Below, piece after piece: positions 43,611 through 53,339 of a stretch of 64,000 nucleotides of DNA (its first letter is position 1; each line of letters begins with the position of its first letter). A program made the translations under genes and the position numbers. The stretch comes from Hahella sp. HN01 (GTDB taxonomy: Bacteria; Pseudomonadota; Gammaproteobacteria; Pseudomonadales; Oleiphilaceae): NCBI RefSeq assembly GCF_018986435.1, contig NZ_JAHMIN010000005.1, forward strand, positions 154,010 through 218,009, in the 5' to 3' direction. The notes under the pieces are model-generated. The model was not told the origin of the DNA. It did not search any database and saw only the letters and a list, made by a program, of their open reading frames with translations.

Positions 43611-45959
43611 ATGACTGTGAATACTGGCGCCGAACAAGAATCCCGGCGACTCCATTTTAGAAATTGCACGCTGTGCGAAGCCATGTGCGGTCTGCGCATC
43701 GAAACCCATGGCGACGAAGTGGTCAGCATCAAAGGCGACGCCGAGGACCCCTTCAGCGAGGGGTTTATCTGCCCAAAAGCGGTGGCGTTGCAAGATCTGC
43801 AGAATGATCCAGACCGCTTGCGCCAACCATTACGTCGCACCGCTGACGGCTGGGAGGAAATTTCCTGGAGCGAAGCCCTGGATTATACCGCGCAGCGCCT
43901 GATTCAAGTGCGTGAGGAGCATGGGCGCAATGCGTTGGGTGTCTACCTGGGCAACCCCAACGTGCATGACCATGGCAATACTCTTTTTATTCTGCCTTTT
44001 CTGCGCGCATTGGCCACCAGAAAACGTTTTTCCGCCACGTCCCTCGACCAGCTTCCGCATATGCTGGCCAATCTCACCATGTTTGGAAATCAGGGCCTGT
44101 TTCCAGTTCCTGACATAGATCGTTGCGACCTTTTCGTTTGCATTGGCGGCAATCCTCTGGCGTCCAATGGCAGCCTGATGAGCGCAGGCGGCGTTGAGCG
44201 CAGACTCAAGGCCATTCGTGAGCGTGGGGGCAAAGTCGTCACTATTGATCCGCGTAAGGCGGAAACAGCGAAAGTAGCGGACGAGCATATCTTTATCAGA
44301 CCTGGGACGGATGTGTTGCTGTTGCTGGCTATTATCAACGTCCTGTTTGATGAAGACCTGGTCAATCTGGGCCATCTCGCCGATATCACGGAGGATGTGG
44401 AGCTACTCAGATTGGCGGGAGAAGCTTATCCCGCCGAACGCGTCGCGGAAGCGACAGGCGTTGCGGCGGACGACATTCGGAAGCTGGCCAGAGAGCTTGC
44501 GCAGACCCGTCAGGCAGTTTTATACGGGCGGATGGGCGTCAGCGTGCAACGCTATGGCGGCTTGTGCGTCTGGTTGATTTACTGCATCAATATATTGACT
44601 GGCCATCTGGATCGTCGCGGCGGTCTGATGTTTACCCAGCCCGCCATTGACCTTCCCGCCATCGGCGCGATGTCCGGACATAAAGGGCATTTTGATCGCT
44701 ATCGCAGCAGCGTGCGCGGTTTGCCTGAATTTGGCGGCGAACTACCGGCGGCGACACTGGCGGAAGAGATCCTGACCGAAGGGCCTGAGCAGATTAAAGC
44801 CATGGTGGTGGTGGCGGGCAATCCTGTGCTGTCTTCACCCAATGGCGGACGGCTGGACGCGGCGTTCGATTCCCTGGAGTTTATGGTGAGTATTGATATG
44901 TACGTCACCGAAACCTCCCGTCATGCGGATATCATTCTCCCACCCGCTGGTCCCTTGCAACGTAGCCATATCGATATTGTGTTCGCCGCGCTGGCGGTGC
45001 GCAACACCGTGAAATACTCCCCGCCGCTGTTTCCCAAAGAGGACAACGAGCTGCACGACTGGGAGATATTTCTGGAGTTGTCGCGGCGTTTGAGCAGTCG
45101 CGATTTGCGCTCGTCTATTGAAGCGGAAATCAAGTACAAGCTGCTTAAACGCCTGGGGCCAGATGGTCTGGCGGATATCTATCTGCAGCTGGGTCCCTAT
45201 GGCCGCGACCTGCCGGCGTCGGAGCGCTGGTCCGGTTACCTGGAGAGAGCGTTGCAGGCGCTGCATCCCGGACATCCGCTGCGACAGCTCTGGAAACAGG
45301 GCCCCTTGAGCGATGAAAATCGCGATCTGCCGAAAGGGCTCTCGATCAAGACATTGCTACAGCATCCGCACGGCGTGGACCTTGGGCCTCTGCGTCCCTG
45401 CCTGCCGCAGCGACTGTTCACCAAGGACAAGCGCATTAACCTGGCGCCAAAGATTTATCTCAACGACCTGTCCCGGGTGAAAGCGCTACTGAATGAAAGC
45501 GGGGACGACGCGTTGCTGTTGATCGGGCGTCGCCATGTTCGCTCCAATAATTCCTGGCTGCACAATAGTCATCGTCTGGTGAAGGGCAAAAGCCGGTGTA
45601 CGTTGCTGATGCATCCCCGCGACGCCAGCCGCTATGGTGTGCGTGACGGCGAAGACGCGGAAGTGCGCTCTCGGGTGGGCGTTGTGGTTCTGCCTGTGGA
45701 GGTGACGGACGACATCATGCCCGGCGTCGTCAGTATTCCCCATGGGTGGGGACACAAGCGCAGCGGCGTCAACTGGCGCACGGCCAGTGCTCATGGGGGC
45801 GTCAGTGTAAACGACCTGACGGACGAACTATGGGTTGATCCACTGTCCGGCAATGCGGCGTTGAATGGCGTTCCCGTGACAGTGAAGTCCGCAACCGGTC
45901 GCAAAGGTAAAAGCCGAAGCGCTGGCGCGCAAAAGCAGGGCGGCTCTGTAGCGGTTTAG
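43611..45959 (+). CDS. Molybdopterin oxidoreductase (bis-MGD, 4Fe-4S)
   Basis: 782 residues. The N-terminal iron-sulfur motif is CTLCEAMCGLRI with a fourth Cys in GFICPKA. The molybdopterin domain follows (WEEISWSEALDYTAQRL, LGNPNVHDHGNT, GGNPLASNGSL) and a C-terminal dinucleotide-binding domain ends with GDDALLLIGRRHVRSNNSWLHNSH and MPGVVSIPHGWGH. There is no Tat twin-arginine signal, so it is cytoplasmic, of the FdhA/BisC-like single-subunit type. No partner subunits or cofactor genes are adjacent, so the substrate is unknown. Confidence 0.92.
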   Translation: MTVNTGAEQESRRLHFRNCTLCEAMCGLRIETHGDEVVSIKGDAEDPFSEGFICPKAVALQDLQNDPDRLRQPLRRTADGWEEISWSEALDYTAQRLIQVREEHGRNALGVYLGNPNVHDHGNTLFILPFLRALATRKRFSATSLDQLPHMLANLTMFGNQGLFPVPDIDRCDLFVCIGGNPLASNGSLMSAGGVERRLKAIRERGGKVVTIDPRKAETAKVADEHIFIRPGTDVLLLLAIINVLFDEDLVNLGHLADITEDVELLRLAGEAYPAERVAEATGVAADDIRKLARELAQTRQAVLYGRMGVSVQRYGGLCVWLIYCINILTGHLDRRGGLMFTQPAIDLPAIGAMSGHKGHFDRYRSSVRGLPEFGGELPAATLAEEILTEGPEQIKAMVVVAGNPVLSSPNGGRLDAAFDSLEFMVSIDMYVTETSRHADIILPPAGPLQRSHIDIVFAALAVRNTVKYSPPLFPKEDNELHDWEIFLELSRRLSSRDLRSSIEAEIKYKLLKRLGPDGLADIYLQLGPYGRDLPASERWSGYLERALQALHPGHPLRQLWKQGPLSDENRDLPKGLSIKTLLQHPHGVDLGPLRPCLPQRLFTKDKRINLAPKIYLNDLSRVKALLNESGDDALLLIGRRHVRSNNSWLHNSHRLVKGKSRCTLLMHPRDASRYGVRDGEDAEVRSRVGVVVLPVEVTDDIMPGVVSIPHGWGHKRSGVNWRTASAHGGVSVNDLTDELWVDPLSGNAALNGVPVTVKSATGRKGKSRSAGAQKQGGSVAV

Positions 45960-45969
45960 CTCAATCCCA

Positions 45970-46893
45970 TCACTGCAGCGCCGCCGTCAGCAGGGAAAGC
46001 GCCAGCGGCATGGTGAGCATGGCCATCAGCGTTTGCGCGCTGATGATGCCCGCCATTAGTGGCGCATCGCCGCCAAGCTGGCGCGCCAGGATATAGGAGG
46101 CTGTCGCAGTCGGCAGGCAGCCAAGTATGGCGAACACTGCGACATTGAGCGGCGGTAGCTGCAACGCCAACGCGCTGCCGACGAATATGAGCGGGAACAA
46201 ACCCAGTTTGAAAGCGCTGCTGATCATGAGCGAGCTGCCGGCGCCTTTCAGGTTACGCAAGTCCAGAGCCGCGCCAACGCACAGCAAGCCCAATGGTAGC
46301 GCCATATTACCCACCAGCTTTAATACTTGGTTGACGGCGTCAGGAAAACCAATCCCCAGGCTGTTGAAGGTCAGTCCCGCCAGACTTCCCAGTATCAGTG
46401 GATTGGTGACGATTGCTTTGCCCACGCCGCGCCAGCCGGGCGCTGACTGCTCCACATAAAGCGCGAAGGCTCCAATGCACAGCACATTGATCAGTGGGAT
46501 CATAATGGACATGGATAACGCCGCCAGCGCCAGCCCCTGATCGCCCTGCAACGCCTGCACGGCGGCCAATCCCACATAGGAATTGAAGCGTACGGCGCCT
46601 TGATAAACGGACGTGAAACGAGAGCCTGACCAACGCCGCCAGTGTTGTATCGCCAGCATCAAGGCAGATGCGATGACAAACGCCAATAGAATCGCCAGGA
46701 ATAAACGATCCAGCATCAGCCCGTCCCGTTTGGCGTAGGTGAGCTTATCCACCAGCATCATGGGAAACAGGAAGTAGTAAAGAAACTTTTCCGCCGGCGG
46801 CCAGAAGCTGTCGCCGGGAAAGTTAAGGCGGCGCATGCCGTACCCGATGAGGATAAGTATAAAGACGGGAATGAGGGCGGCGCTGACCTGCAT
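45970..46893 (-). CDS. AEC family (auxin efflux carrier-type) transporter
   Basis: 307 residues with about ten membrane helices in two halves; PVFILILIGYGMRRL at the start and FNSLGIGFPDAVNQVLKLVGNMALPLGLLCVGAALDLR in the middle are typical of AEC permeases. Bacterial members move malate, malonate or similar acids. The gene converges with the molybdoenzyme gene with 10 bp between. Confidence 0.9.
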   Translation of the reverse strand: MQVSAALIPVFILILIGYGMRRLNFPGDSFWPPAEKFLYYFLFPMMLVDKLTYAKRDGLMLDRLFLAILLAFVIASALMLAIQHWRRWSGSRFTSVYQGAVRFNSYVGLAAVQALQGDQGLALAALSMSIMIPLINVLCIGAFALYVEQSAPGWRGVGKAIVTNPLILGSLAGLTFNSLGIGFPDAVNQVLKLVGNMALPLGLLCVGAALDLRNLKGAGSSLMISSAFKLGLFPLIFVGSALALQLPPLNVAVFAILGCLPTATASYILARQLGGDAPLMAGIISAQTLMAMLTMPLALSLLTAALQ

Positions 46894-46982
46894 AGTTAGG
46901 CGTCCGTTAGCGTGTCGAAAATGAATATTGTCGGAGCTGTCCGCCCTGTTGATCTATACGCAGTAATGGCTAATCGGCGGAA

Positions 46983-47636
46983 TCAGTCGATACCTAATAT
47001 TTTGTGGAGCTGCACGCTCAAGCGCCATTTTGGATAACGCATACAGAAATCCATCGCCAGCTTGGTATTGTGAATCTTGCGCTCATCTTCGCCCTCTAAC
47101 GCCAACGGGTTGGCCATGGGAGACAGATAATAGCGGCCGGCGCAAATATCATCGAAGCGTTCCGGCGGCGCTTCCGGTTGCGGGTAGACCAGCTTGAGCT
47201 CGTCGCACTCTTTTATTACTACTTCCGCACGGCCTTTGGGACTCAAGCATAGCCAGTCGATGCCGGCGGGAGCGGGCAGGGTGCCGTTGGTTTCCACTGC
47301 GACTTCGAAGCCCTTGGCGTGGAATGCCTCAATCAGCGGCTCATCCAGTTGCAACAGAGGTTCGCCGCCAGTGCAGACGACAAAGCGCTCGCCTTCTTCC
47401 TGCGGCCAGAATGACAGAATGCGTTCCGCCAGTTCCTCCGCTGTCGCGAACTTGCCGCCATTCTGACCGTCCACGCCGACAAAATCCGTATCACAGAAGT
47501 TGCAGACAGCGCTGGCGCGGTCCTTTTCACGTCCTGTCCACAGGTTACATTTGCTGAAGCGGCAGAACACGGCGGGGCGCCCTTGGTGCGCCCCTTCCCC
47601 TTGCAGGGTGTAGAAAATTTCTTTTACCCGGTACAT
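46983..47636 (-). CDS. queE: 7-carboxy-7-deazaguanine synthase QueE
   Basis: 217 residues, radical-SAM enzyme of queuosine synthesis (converts CPH4 to CDG). The cluster-binding motif is of the C-x14-C-x2-C kind: [20 protein letters not shown], instead of CxxxCxxC, as known for a subset of QueE enzymes. [21 protein letters not shown] and [22 protein letters not shown] (SAM-binding GGE) are also present. Its start overlaps the end of queC by 13 bp. Confidence 0.95.
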   Translation of the reverse strand: MYRVKEIFYTLQGEGAHQGRPAVFCRFSKCNLWTGREKDRASAVCNFCDTDFVGVDGQNGGKFATAEELAERILSFWPQEEGERFVVCTGGEPLLQLDEPLIEAFHAKGFEVAVETNGTLPAPAGIDWLCLSPKGRAEVVIKECDELKLVYPQPEAPPERFDDICAGRYYLSPMANPLALEGEDERKIHNTKLAMDFCMRYPKWRLSVQLHKILGID

Positions 47637-48319
47637 ACAGACTCATACGCTACGGGATCAACCGCGTCATTCTTTTCAAAGGCTTCCAGACGTTCGACGC
47701 AGGAGCCGCACTTACCGCAGGCTTTTTCACGGCCGTTGTAACACGTCCAGGTTTGTCCGTAATCCAGGCCCAACGCCAGACCTCTGCGCAAAATTTCAAT
47801 TTTCGTTTCGTATAAATACGGGGCGCGGACTTCAACCGGCTCGTAGTTGGCCAGTTTGGACGCTTCACTCATGATTTCCACGAACGCCGGACGGCAGTCC
47901 GGGTAGATGGCGTGGTCGCCGCCATGGGCGCCGTAATAGACGGCTTCGGCTTTGAGTGAGACGGCATAGCCAATCGCCAGAGACAACAGAATCATATTGC
48001 GATTAGGCACTACGGTGGACTTCATGTTCTCTTCTTCATAGTGCCCTTCCGGCACTTGAATATCGTCAGTCAGAGAAGAGCCGGCCAGCAACGAATTGAT
48101 GGCGGTGATGTCGATGATCTTATGGGCGACGTTCAGGCTTTCGCATACCTGCCTGGCGCATTCCAGCTCTTTGCTGTGTCGCTGTCCATAATTGAAGGAG
48201 AGGGCGAAAACTTCTTTGCCTTCCGCCACTAACTCGTTGAGAAGAGTGAATGAGTCCATACCGCCGGAGAAGATGGCGACGGCGCGATTTGGAATAAGGG
48301 ACGTATCAGACTGATTCAT
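47624..48319 (-). CDS. queC: 7-cyano-7-deazaguanine synthase QueC
   Basis: 231 residues, ATP-dependent ligase that makes preQ0 from [13 protein letters not shown] is the PP-loop, and [19 protein letters not shown] holds the zinc cysteines near the C-terminus. It is followed by queE in the same operon. No preQ1 riboswitch was seen upstream, only a good -10 box. Confidence 0.96.
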   Translation of the reverse strand: MNQSDTSLIPNRAVAIFSGGMDSFTLLNELVAEGKEVFALSFNYGQRHSKELECARQVCESLNVAHKIIDITAINSLLAGSSLTDDIQVPEGHYEEENMKSTVVPNRNMILLSLAIGYAVSLKAEAVYYGAHGGDHAIYPDCRPAFVEIMSEASKLANYEPVEVRAPYLYETKIEILRRGLALGLDYGQTWTCYNGREKACGKCGSCVERLEAFEKNDAVDPVAYESVCTG

Positions 48320-48349
48320 TGCCTACCGCTTGTGAGAGAACAAAAGCGC

Positions 48350-48378
48350 ATTATACCGCGGGCTATAGTGGCTGTCGT
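48350..48378 (-). promoter_or_regulatory. Candidate sigma-70 promoter of queC-queE
   Basis: On the minus strand a perfect TATAAT lies at 48355-48350, and ACGACA (4 of 6 to TTGACA) 17 bp upstream at 48378-48373. The transcript would start about 24 bp before the queC ATG. The -35 is weak. Confidence 0.45.
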
Positions 48379-48535
48379 CCGTTCATGCCCTGATCCGGAC
48401 GTTGGAAAAGCGGCAATTTGGGGAAAATCTGCTATACAGAAAAGAAGGGGCGGCGTCCCGTGATGCGCCGCGCCTTGGCGTCGTTTCATCGCGATCTCCG
48501 CTCCCGGGCGAGAGAAGTACCAAGGGGGAACGCAT

Positions 48536-49240
48536 ATGAGTCCGGTTCAGCTAGCCCTGTTGGGTCAGATCTTTGCAGTCGTACTCTGCCTGATCGCCGC
48601 TCTGGCGATGCTTGGATTGGGCGCGGAAAAGATGCGCCGTCAACCGATCAAAATCAAAACGGAAGAAAAGCGGCGTGGCCGTCAGGGCGGCATGTTTATC
48701 ATCGGTGCATTAGTCTGGGGCGGACTGGCGTACTTGCAGACGCCAGAGCGCAGCAACTGGGAGGTGGCGGCGCAAGCGGAGGATTGGCCCAGTCTGCTCA
48801 ACATGATGCCCGCCGCAGCGGCAGGCATACCTCCCGAATTCAGCGACCTCTCCACCGAAGATAATGCGTTGATGACCGCGCGAGTGGCCAGCCTGGCGGA
48901 GGAGATGCTGTTGTTCCCGGATAATCCTGATTTCGTCAGTCTACGCAACTATCTCGCCAGTGAGTTGGTGCAGTCTGAGCAATTTGACCGTTATCCCGAT
49001 CCGGTGCTGATCGATCTCTCCAGCCGCGCAGACAAGGCCGCCATCAAGTACATCGCGGATGAGCGTCCTGGGATACTTACGGTCATTTACTATACCTCCG
49101 GCGCCAAAGATCAGAGTATGCTTGTCTACTGGCCTGAAGTAGCCGGCGACCAAATAATATACACGCCCATATCGGGAGCGTCGGCTAAAGCCGCAGTCAT
49201 TCTGCTGGAAAAGGAACTTGCCGACGCCGGAGCGGGATAG
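48536..49240 (+). CDS. Membrane-anchored protein of unknown function
   Basis: 234 residues. Two hydrophobic helices near the N-terminus (LLGQIFAVVLCLIAALAMLG and GMFIIGALVWGGLAYL) flank a basic cytoplasmic loop (KMRRQPIKIKTEEKRRGR), followed by a soluble domain of about 160 residues. No family recognised. The ATG at 48536 has an AAGGGGG site. Confidence 0.72.
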   Translation: MSPVQLALLGQIFAVVLCLIAALAMLGLGAEKMRRQPIKIKTEEKRRGRQGGMFIIGALVWGGLAYLQTPERSNWEVAAQAEDWPSLLNMMPAAAAGIPPEFSDLSTEDNALMTARVASLAEEMLLFPDNPDFVSLRNYLASELVQSEQFDRYPDPVLIDLSSRADKAAIKYIADERPGILTVIYYTSGAKDQSMLVYWPEVAGDQIIYTPISGASAKAAVILLEKELADAGAG

Positions 49241-49387
49241 GCGCTCCGGCGTGTTTAAGATCGACGTCCTCCACATCGGTCCGTTCGCCACAAGGCGCGT
49301 TGTAGAAGTGGCCGGTATTTGCGCCCCGTCTTGCGACAGGGGATCGTGGCGGATACGACGCCGCACAGAGGATGCCGTGAGGAGTAT

Positions 49388-49933
49388 GTGAAAAACGAAC
49401 CGAATATGTCTTTTGAGACAATGGCTTCGCAGATAGAAGCATTACAACAACCCTGCTTTATCGATTTTGAAGCATCGAGTTTGGATCTGATTTGCAGTTA
49501 TCCGATTGAAGTGGGCGTTTGTCTGCCGGATGGCGCCATTCATAGTTGGCTGCTGCGTCCCGCCCCCTTGTGGACGGATTGGTCTGAAGACGCCTGCGCC
49601 ATTCATGGCATCTCTCGCCAGCAATTGCAGCAGGAAGGCGTCAATGTCGTCGATGTGGCGCATGCGCTCAACGAATTGCTTCCCGAACATGTTTATTGCG
49701 ACGCCTGGACCTTTGACAGCTTTTGGCTGCATCGTCTGTTCCGGGCCGCCAAGTTACAGCCCGCCTTTAAACTGGAATCCATCGCCGCACTGCTGGCTCC
49801 GCAACAGGTAAACAACTGGGCGGAGACGCGTCGTCGCGCTATTGAGACATTAGGCGTGGAAACTCACCGCGCCGCCAACGACGCGCAGATTCTCTACACA
49901 ACCTGGAAAATGGTCATCGAACAAGGCTTGTGA
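49388..49933 (+). CDS. DEDDh 3'-5' exonuclease family protein (paralog B)
   Basis: About 181 residues. CFIDFEASSLDLICSYPIEVG, IHGISRQQL, YCDAWTFDSFWLHRLF and THRAANDAQIL give the DEDDh set in the same spacing as paralog A at 39966-40511. The start is uncertain: GTG at 49388 is close to GGAG, an ATG at 49406 is further away. It may be an RNase or DNase for short ends. Confidence 0.85.
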   Translation: MKNEPNMSFETMASQIEALQQPCFIDFEASSLDLICSYPIEVGVCLPDGAIHSWLLRPAPLWTDWSEDACAIHGISRQQLQQEGVNVVDVAHALNELLPEHVYCDAWTFDSFWLHRLFRAAKLQPAFKLESIAALLAPQQVNNWAETRRRAIETLGVETHRAANDAQILYTTWKMVIEQGL

Positions 49934-49938
49934 TCTGA

Positions 49939-49979
49939 CTGCAGGCGCAAAAAAAGCGGGAGACTGCTTGCGCCTGCAG
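49939..49979 (+). terminator. Perfect 12-bp hairpin after paralog B
   Basis: CTGCAGGCGCAA pairs exactly with TTGCGCCTGCAG, starting 6 bp after the stop. The loop holds an A-rich run; there is no T tract after the stem. Likely a transcription stop or stabilising stem. Confidence 0.55.
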
Positions 49980-50163
49980 TAACCCGCTCAGGAGAGCACT
50001 TTTGTGCCTACATTAAGGAAATGCAAGAGGGTATGGAGTGCGTTGGGAGTCCAACGTTCCCGTGTCTTCTAAACCCTACAATTGACACGCTAAAAAGTAT
50101 GGTTCAGCCACCCTGCTTTTACTGTAGGTGAATACCGAGGCCCTTATTTCCCTAGGCCTGGCG

Positions 50164-51096
50164 TTAGATTTGGCCTGTCTCAATCCCCTGTAATCCTTGC
50201 GCCAAAGCTCGTTGTGTTTGCTCTCGTAACCAGATGTGGGCGGGTTCGCGATCTGTGGATCTGTGCCAGTAGAGATAAGTCTCCAATGGGTTCAGAGTCA
50301 GGGGAAAAGGCATGACCTGCAATGGGATAGTTTGCGTTAGGCGCCGCGCAACCTGTTCCGGCGCGCACAGGATCAAATCGCTGCTGGCCGCCGTCAACGC
50401 CGCGCCGTAGAAGTGAGGGGTGCGCAGTCCCAATTTACGCTGCAGGCCGTGCCGGGATAGCTGGATGTCTTCATATCCAGGTCCATGCTCCCGAGAGGAA
50501 ACCTGCACATGAGGCCAACGCAACATTTCCGCCAGATTCCATTCCCCGGCCAGGGCGGGATGGTCATTGCGCAACAGACAGGCCAAACGATCTTCAAATA
50601 GTTTCTCATGACAAATGCTGTCGTCATGGCTGATCAGCACATCCGCCGCCAGATCAATGCGGCCGCTGGCCAGATCATGCAGGATCTGCTCGCGGGGCGA
50701 GCGCAGGCAGTTAAAGACCACTTTCGGGGCGATCGCCCTGCAATTATTGATCAGCTCCGGTAACAGCAGCACATCGAACAGGTCCCGCACGCACAATCTG
50801 AAACTGGTTTCCAATTGCGCAGGGGCGAACTCCTGGCCCTGTTGCAGACCGCGTTGTAACTGATTCAGCGCCTGTCTCACCGTACCGATTAATTGATGGG
50901 CGTAAGGGGTTGGCGTCATACCACGGGAAGAGCGGATGAACAGCTCATCGCCAAGCGCTTCCCGCAGACGATTGAGAGCATGACTCACGGCTGGCTGGGT
51001 CAAATGCAACACTTCCGATGCGCGAGTGATGCCGCCTTCACTATAAATAGCTTCGAACACCACAAACAGGTTTAGGTCGATGCGGCTAATATGCAT
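50164..51096 (-). CDS. LysR family regulator of the acyl-CoA cluster
   Basis: 310 residues, LysR type: DLNLFVVFEAIYSEGGITRASEVLHLTQPAVSHALNRLREALGDELFIRSSRGMTPT is a full N-terminal winged helix, followed by a periplasmic-binding-like effector domain. It is divergent from the acyl-CoA dehydrogenase gene with 152 bp between, partly very AT-rich. The likely target is that operon. Confidence 0.93.
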   Translation of the reverse strand: MHISRIDLNLFVVFEAIYSEGGITRASEVLHLTQPAVSHALNRLREALGDELFIRSSRGMTPTPYAHQLIGTVRQALNQLQRGLQQGQEFAPAQLETSFRLCVRDLFDVLLLPELINNCRAIAPKVVFNCLRSPREQILHDLASGRIDLAADVLISHDDSICHEKLFEDRLACLLRNDHPALAGEWNLAEMLRWPHVQVSSREHGPGYEDIQLSRHGLQRKLGLRTPHFYGAALTAASSDLILCAPEQVARRLTQTIPLQVMPFPLTLNPLETYLYWHRSTDREPAHIWLREQTQRALAQGLQGIETGQI

Positions 51097-51248
51097 GATT
51101 TTTATATTTATCTATTTCTATTATTCATTTGTTTAATTATATGGCGGTGACTATGGTTTAGCCATTAACCCAAGCGCTTCCAGCGCAGCGGGCGAGGCGC
51201 AAAGAAGCGCTCGTCTGTAATGGCCAAACTCTGATTTTGAGGTGAGCA

Positions 51249-52457
51249 ATGGAATTCGATCATTCACCGCGCGCTGCGGGCTACATTCAGCGAGTTCGCG
51301 ATTTTATCCGCAACCGGGTCTTACCTGCGGAGCAAGAGTATTACGCCCATCTGGCCGAACCCGGACAGACCTGGACCCAACCGCCGATAATGGAAACCTT
51401 AAAAGCGGAAGCGAAGAAGGAAGGCTTGTGGAACCTGTTTCTACCGGAAGAGGAATACGGCCCCGGACTCAGCACGTTGGAATACGCGCCGCTGGCGGAG
51501 GAAATGGGATGGTCGTTTATAGCGCCTGAGGTCTTCAACTGTAATGCGCCGGACACCGGCAATATGGAGGTATTGGCGCGCTATGGCTCCCGCGAGCAGC
51601 AGGACGCCTGGCTAAAGCCTCTGCTGGCGGGAGAGATTCGCTCCGCGTTCGCAATGACGGAAAAGGACATCGCTTCTTCCGACGCCACCAATATGCAGGC
51701 GACCATTGTCGTTGAAGGGGATGAGGTGGTGGTGAATGGCCGCAAATGGTGGACGTCCAACGCCGGCCATCCCCGTTGTGAATTTTTTATCTTTATGGGC
51801 GTTACTGACCCTGACGCCGATCGTCACCAACGTCATTCGATGGTTATCGTGCCGCGCAACACCCCGGGGGTGAAGGTGAAGCGCATGCTGCCGGTGTTCG
51901 GTCAGTTGGATGAGCCATACGGTCATGGCGAAGTCCATTTCGAAAACGTGCGCGTCCCCTTAACCAATATCATCGCCGGTCCCGGACGAGGATTTGAAAT
52001 CGCTCAGGGTCGATTGGGGCCGGGCCGCATTCACCACTGCATGCGCGCCATTGGCGCAGCGGAACGGGCGTTACAGCTCATGTGCGAGCGGTCATTGAGC
52101 CGCGTCGCTTTTGGTAAACCATTGGCGAAGCTGGGAGGAAACGCGGACATTATCGCTAACGCGCGTATGGATATTGAAATGGCGCGCCTGCTGACGCTGC
52201 AGGCGGCGTATAAAATTGATAAGTACGGTGTGTTTGCGGCGATGAGCGATATCTCGCAAATCAAGGTTGTAGCGCCGAGTTTGTGTCAGCGTATTGTGGA
52301 TCAGGCGATTCAGATGCACGGCGGCGCCGGCGTCTCAGATGATTTTCCGCTGACGGCGTTGTTTGGCTATGCGCGAGTGCTGCGTTTGGCGGATGGACCC
52401 GACGAAGTGCATCGGGCTTTGATCGCCAAGTATGAACTTAAGAAATACCAACGATAG
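51249..52457 (+). CDS. ACAD10/11-type acyl-CoA dehydrogenase
   Basis: 402 residues, FAD-dependent. FAMTEKDIASSDATNMQ, GRKWWTSNAGHPRCEFFIFMG, RHQRHSMVIVPRNTPGVKV, YGHGEVHFENVRVP and QGRLGPGRIHHCMRAIGAAERAL match the ACAD10/11 subgroup rather than ordinary short-chain enzymes. In animals this domain is fused to an APH-type kinase; here that kinase is a separate gene two positions downstream. Such pairs are reported to process 4-hydroxyacyl-CoAs through phosphorylation and elimination; the present substrate is inferred. Confidence 0.93.
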   Translation: MEFDHSPRAAGYIQRVRDFIRNRVLPAEQEYYAHLAEPGQTWTQPPIMETLKAEAKKEGLWNLFLPEEEYGPGLSTLEYAPLAEEMGWSFIAPEVFNCNAPDTGNMEVLARYGSREQQDAWLKPLLAGEIRSAFAMTEKDIASSDATNMQATIVVEGDEVVVNGRKWWTSNAGHPRCEFFIFMGVTDPDADRHQRHSMVIVPRNTPGVKVKRMLPVFGQLDEPYGHGEVHFENVRVPLTNIIAGPGRGFEIAQGRLGPGRIHHCMRAIGAAERALQLMCERSLSRVAFGKPLAKLGGNADIIANARMDIEMARLLTLQAAYKIDKYGVFAAMSDISQIKVVAPSLCQRIVDQAIQMHGGAGVSDDFPLTALFGYARVLRLADGPDEVHRALIAKYELKKYQR

Positions 52458-52472
52458 ACCAGAGGAGGGGAT

Positions 52473-53339
52473 ATGCATCGATTTCCAGAAAAGCGCGTCG
52501 CGATAACCGGCGGCGCCAGTGGATTGGGACTGGCCACTGCCCGGCATTTTCTCAGCCGTGGGTGGAGGGTGGCCTTTGCGGATGTGCAGGACGACACCGG
52601 AAACGCCATCGTTGCATCGCTGGGTTTGCCCGAAAACCGCGCCTTTTATCAGCATGTAGACGTCACCAAGGTACGGGATATACAGGACTGGCTGCGCAAA
52701 ATTGTAGAGCTGTGGGGCGGTCTGGATATCCTGGTGAATAACGCCGGCGTGGCGGCCCATGGCGGAATTGGCGAAGCGCCGCTGGAAGATTGGGAATGGG
52801 TGATCGATATCGACCTCATGGGCGTGGTGCGCGGCTGTAAAGAATTCGCGCCATTGTTCAAACGGCAACGCTCTGGCCAGATCGTTAATATCGCTTCTAT
52901 GGCGGGACTGGTGCATGCCCCTGAGATGGGCTCCTATAACGCCGCCAAAGCCGGCGTCGTGGCGCTCTCGGAAACTCTGGTGGGTGAATTGTCTCCCTTT
53001 GGCGTTGGCGTAAATGTCGTCTGTCCCGGCTTCTTTTCGACTGGGCTGGCGGGTACGGCGCGCTCTCCTAACCCCAAACTCAAAGAAACCATGGAAAAGC
53101 TGTTCGCAGGCTCCAAGCTGAGCGCGGCGGATGTGGCGAAACGTTTATATGAGGGGGTGGAGAAGCAGCATTTCTACATTTTGCCTCACGCCAATTACCG
53201 GCTGTTGTGGTGGTTGAAAAGATATGCGCCCGGAGTCTATTTGCGAAGCATGAAGACCTTGGGGCGTCGTCTTTTGGCGAAGCGGCAGGACTGCGATGAC
53301 AGCGTGGAAACGACGGAAAAGGGGCGAGCGGTAGGATGA
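52473..53339 (+). CDS. Short-chain dehydrogenase/reductase
   Basis: 288 residues, classical SDR: nucleotide-binding TGGASGLGLATARHF, NNAG motif DILVNNAGVAAHGG, and catalytic Tyr-Lys in SYNAAKAGVVALSETL with Ser in VNIASMAGL. Likely oxidises or reduces a hydroxy-acyl compound in this cluster. Its GAGGAGGGG ribosome-binding site follows the dehydrogenase gene by 15 bp, and its end overlaps the kinase gene by 4 bp. Confidence 0.92.
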   Translation: MHRFPEKRVAITGGASGLGLATARHFLSRGWRVAFADVQDDTGNAIVASLGLPENRAFYQHVDVTKVRDIQDWLRKIVELWGGLDILVNNAGVAAHGGIGEAPLEDWEWVIDIDLMGVVRGCKEFAPLFKRQRSGQIVNIASMAGLVHAPEMGSYNAAKAGVVALSETLVGELSPFGVGVNVVCPGFFSTGLAGTARSPNPKLKETMEKLFAGSKLSAADVAKRLYEGVEKQHFYILPHANYRLLWWLKRYAPGVYLRSMKTLGRRLLAKRQDCDDSVETTEKGRAVG

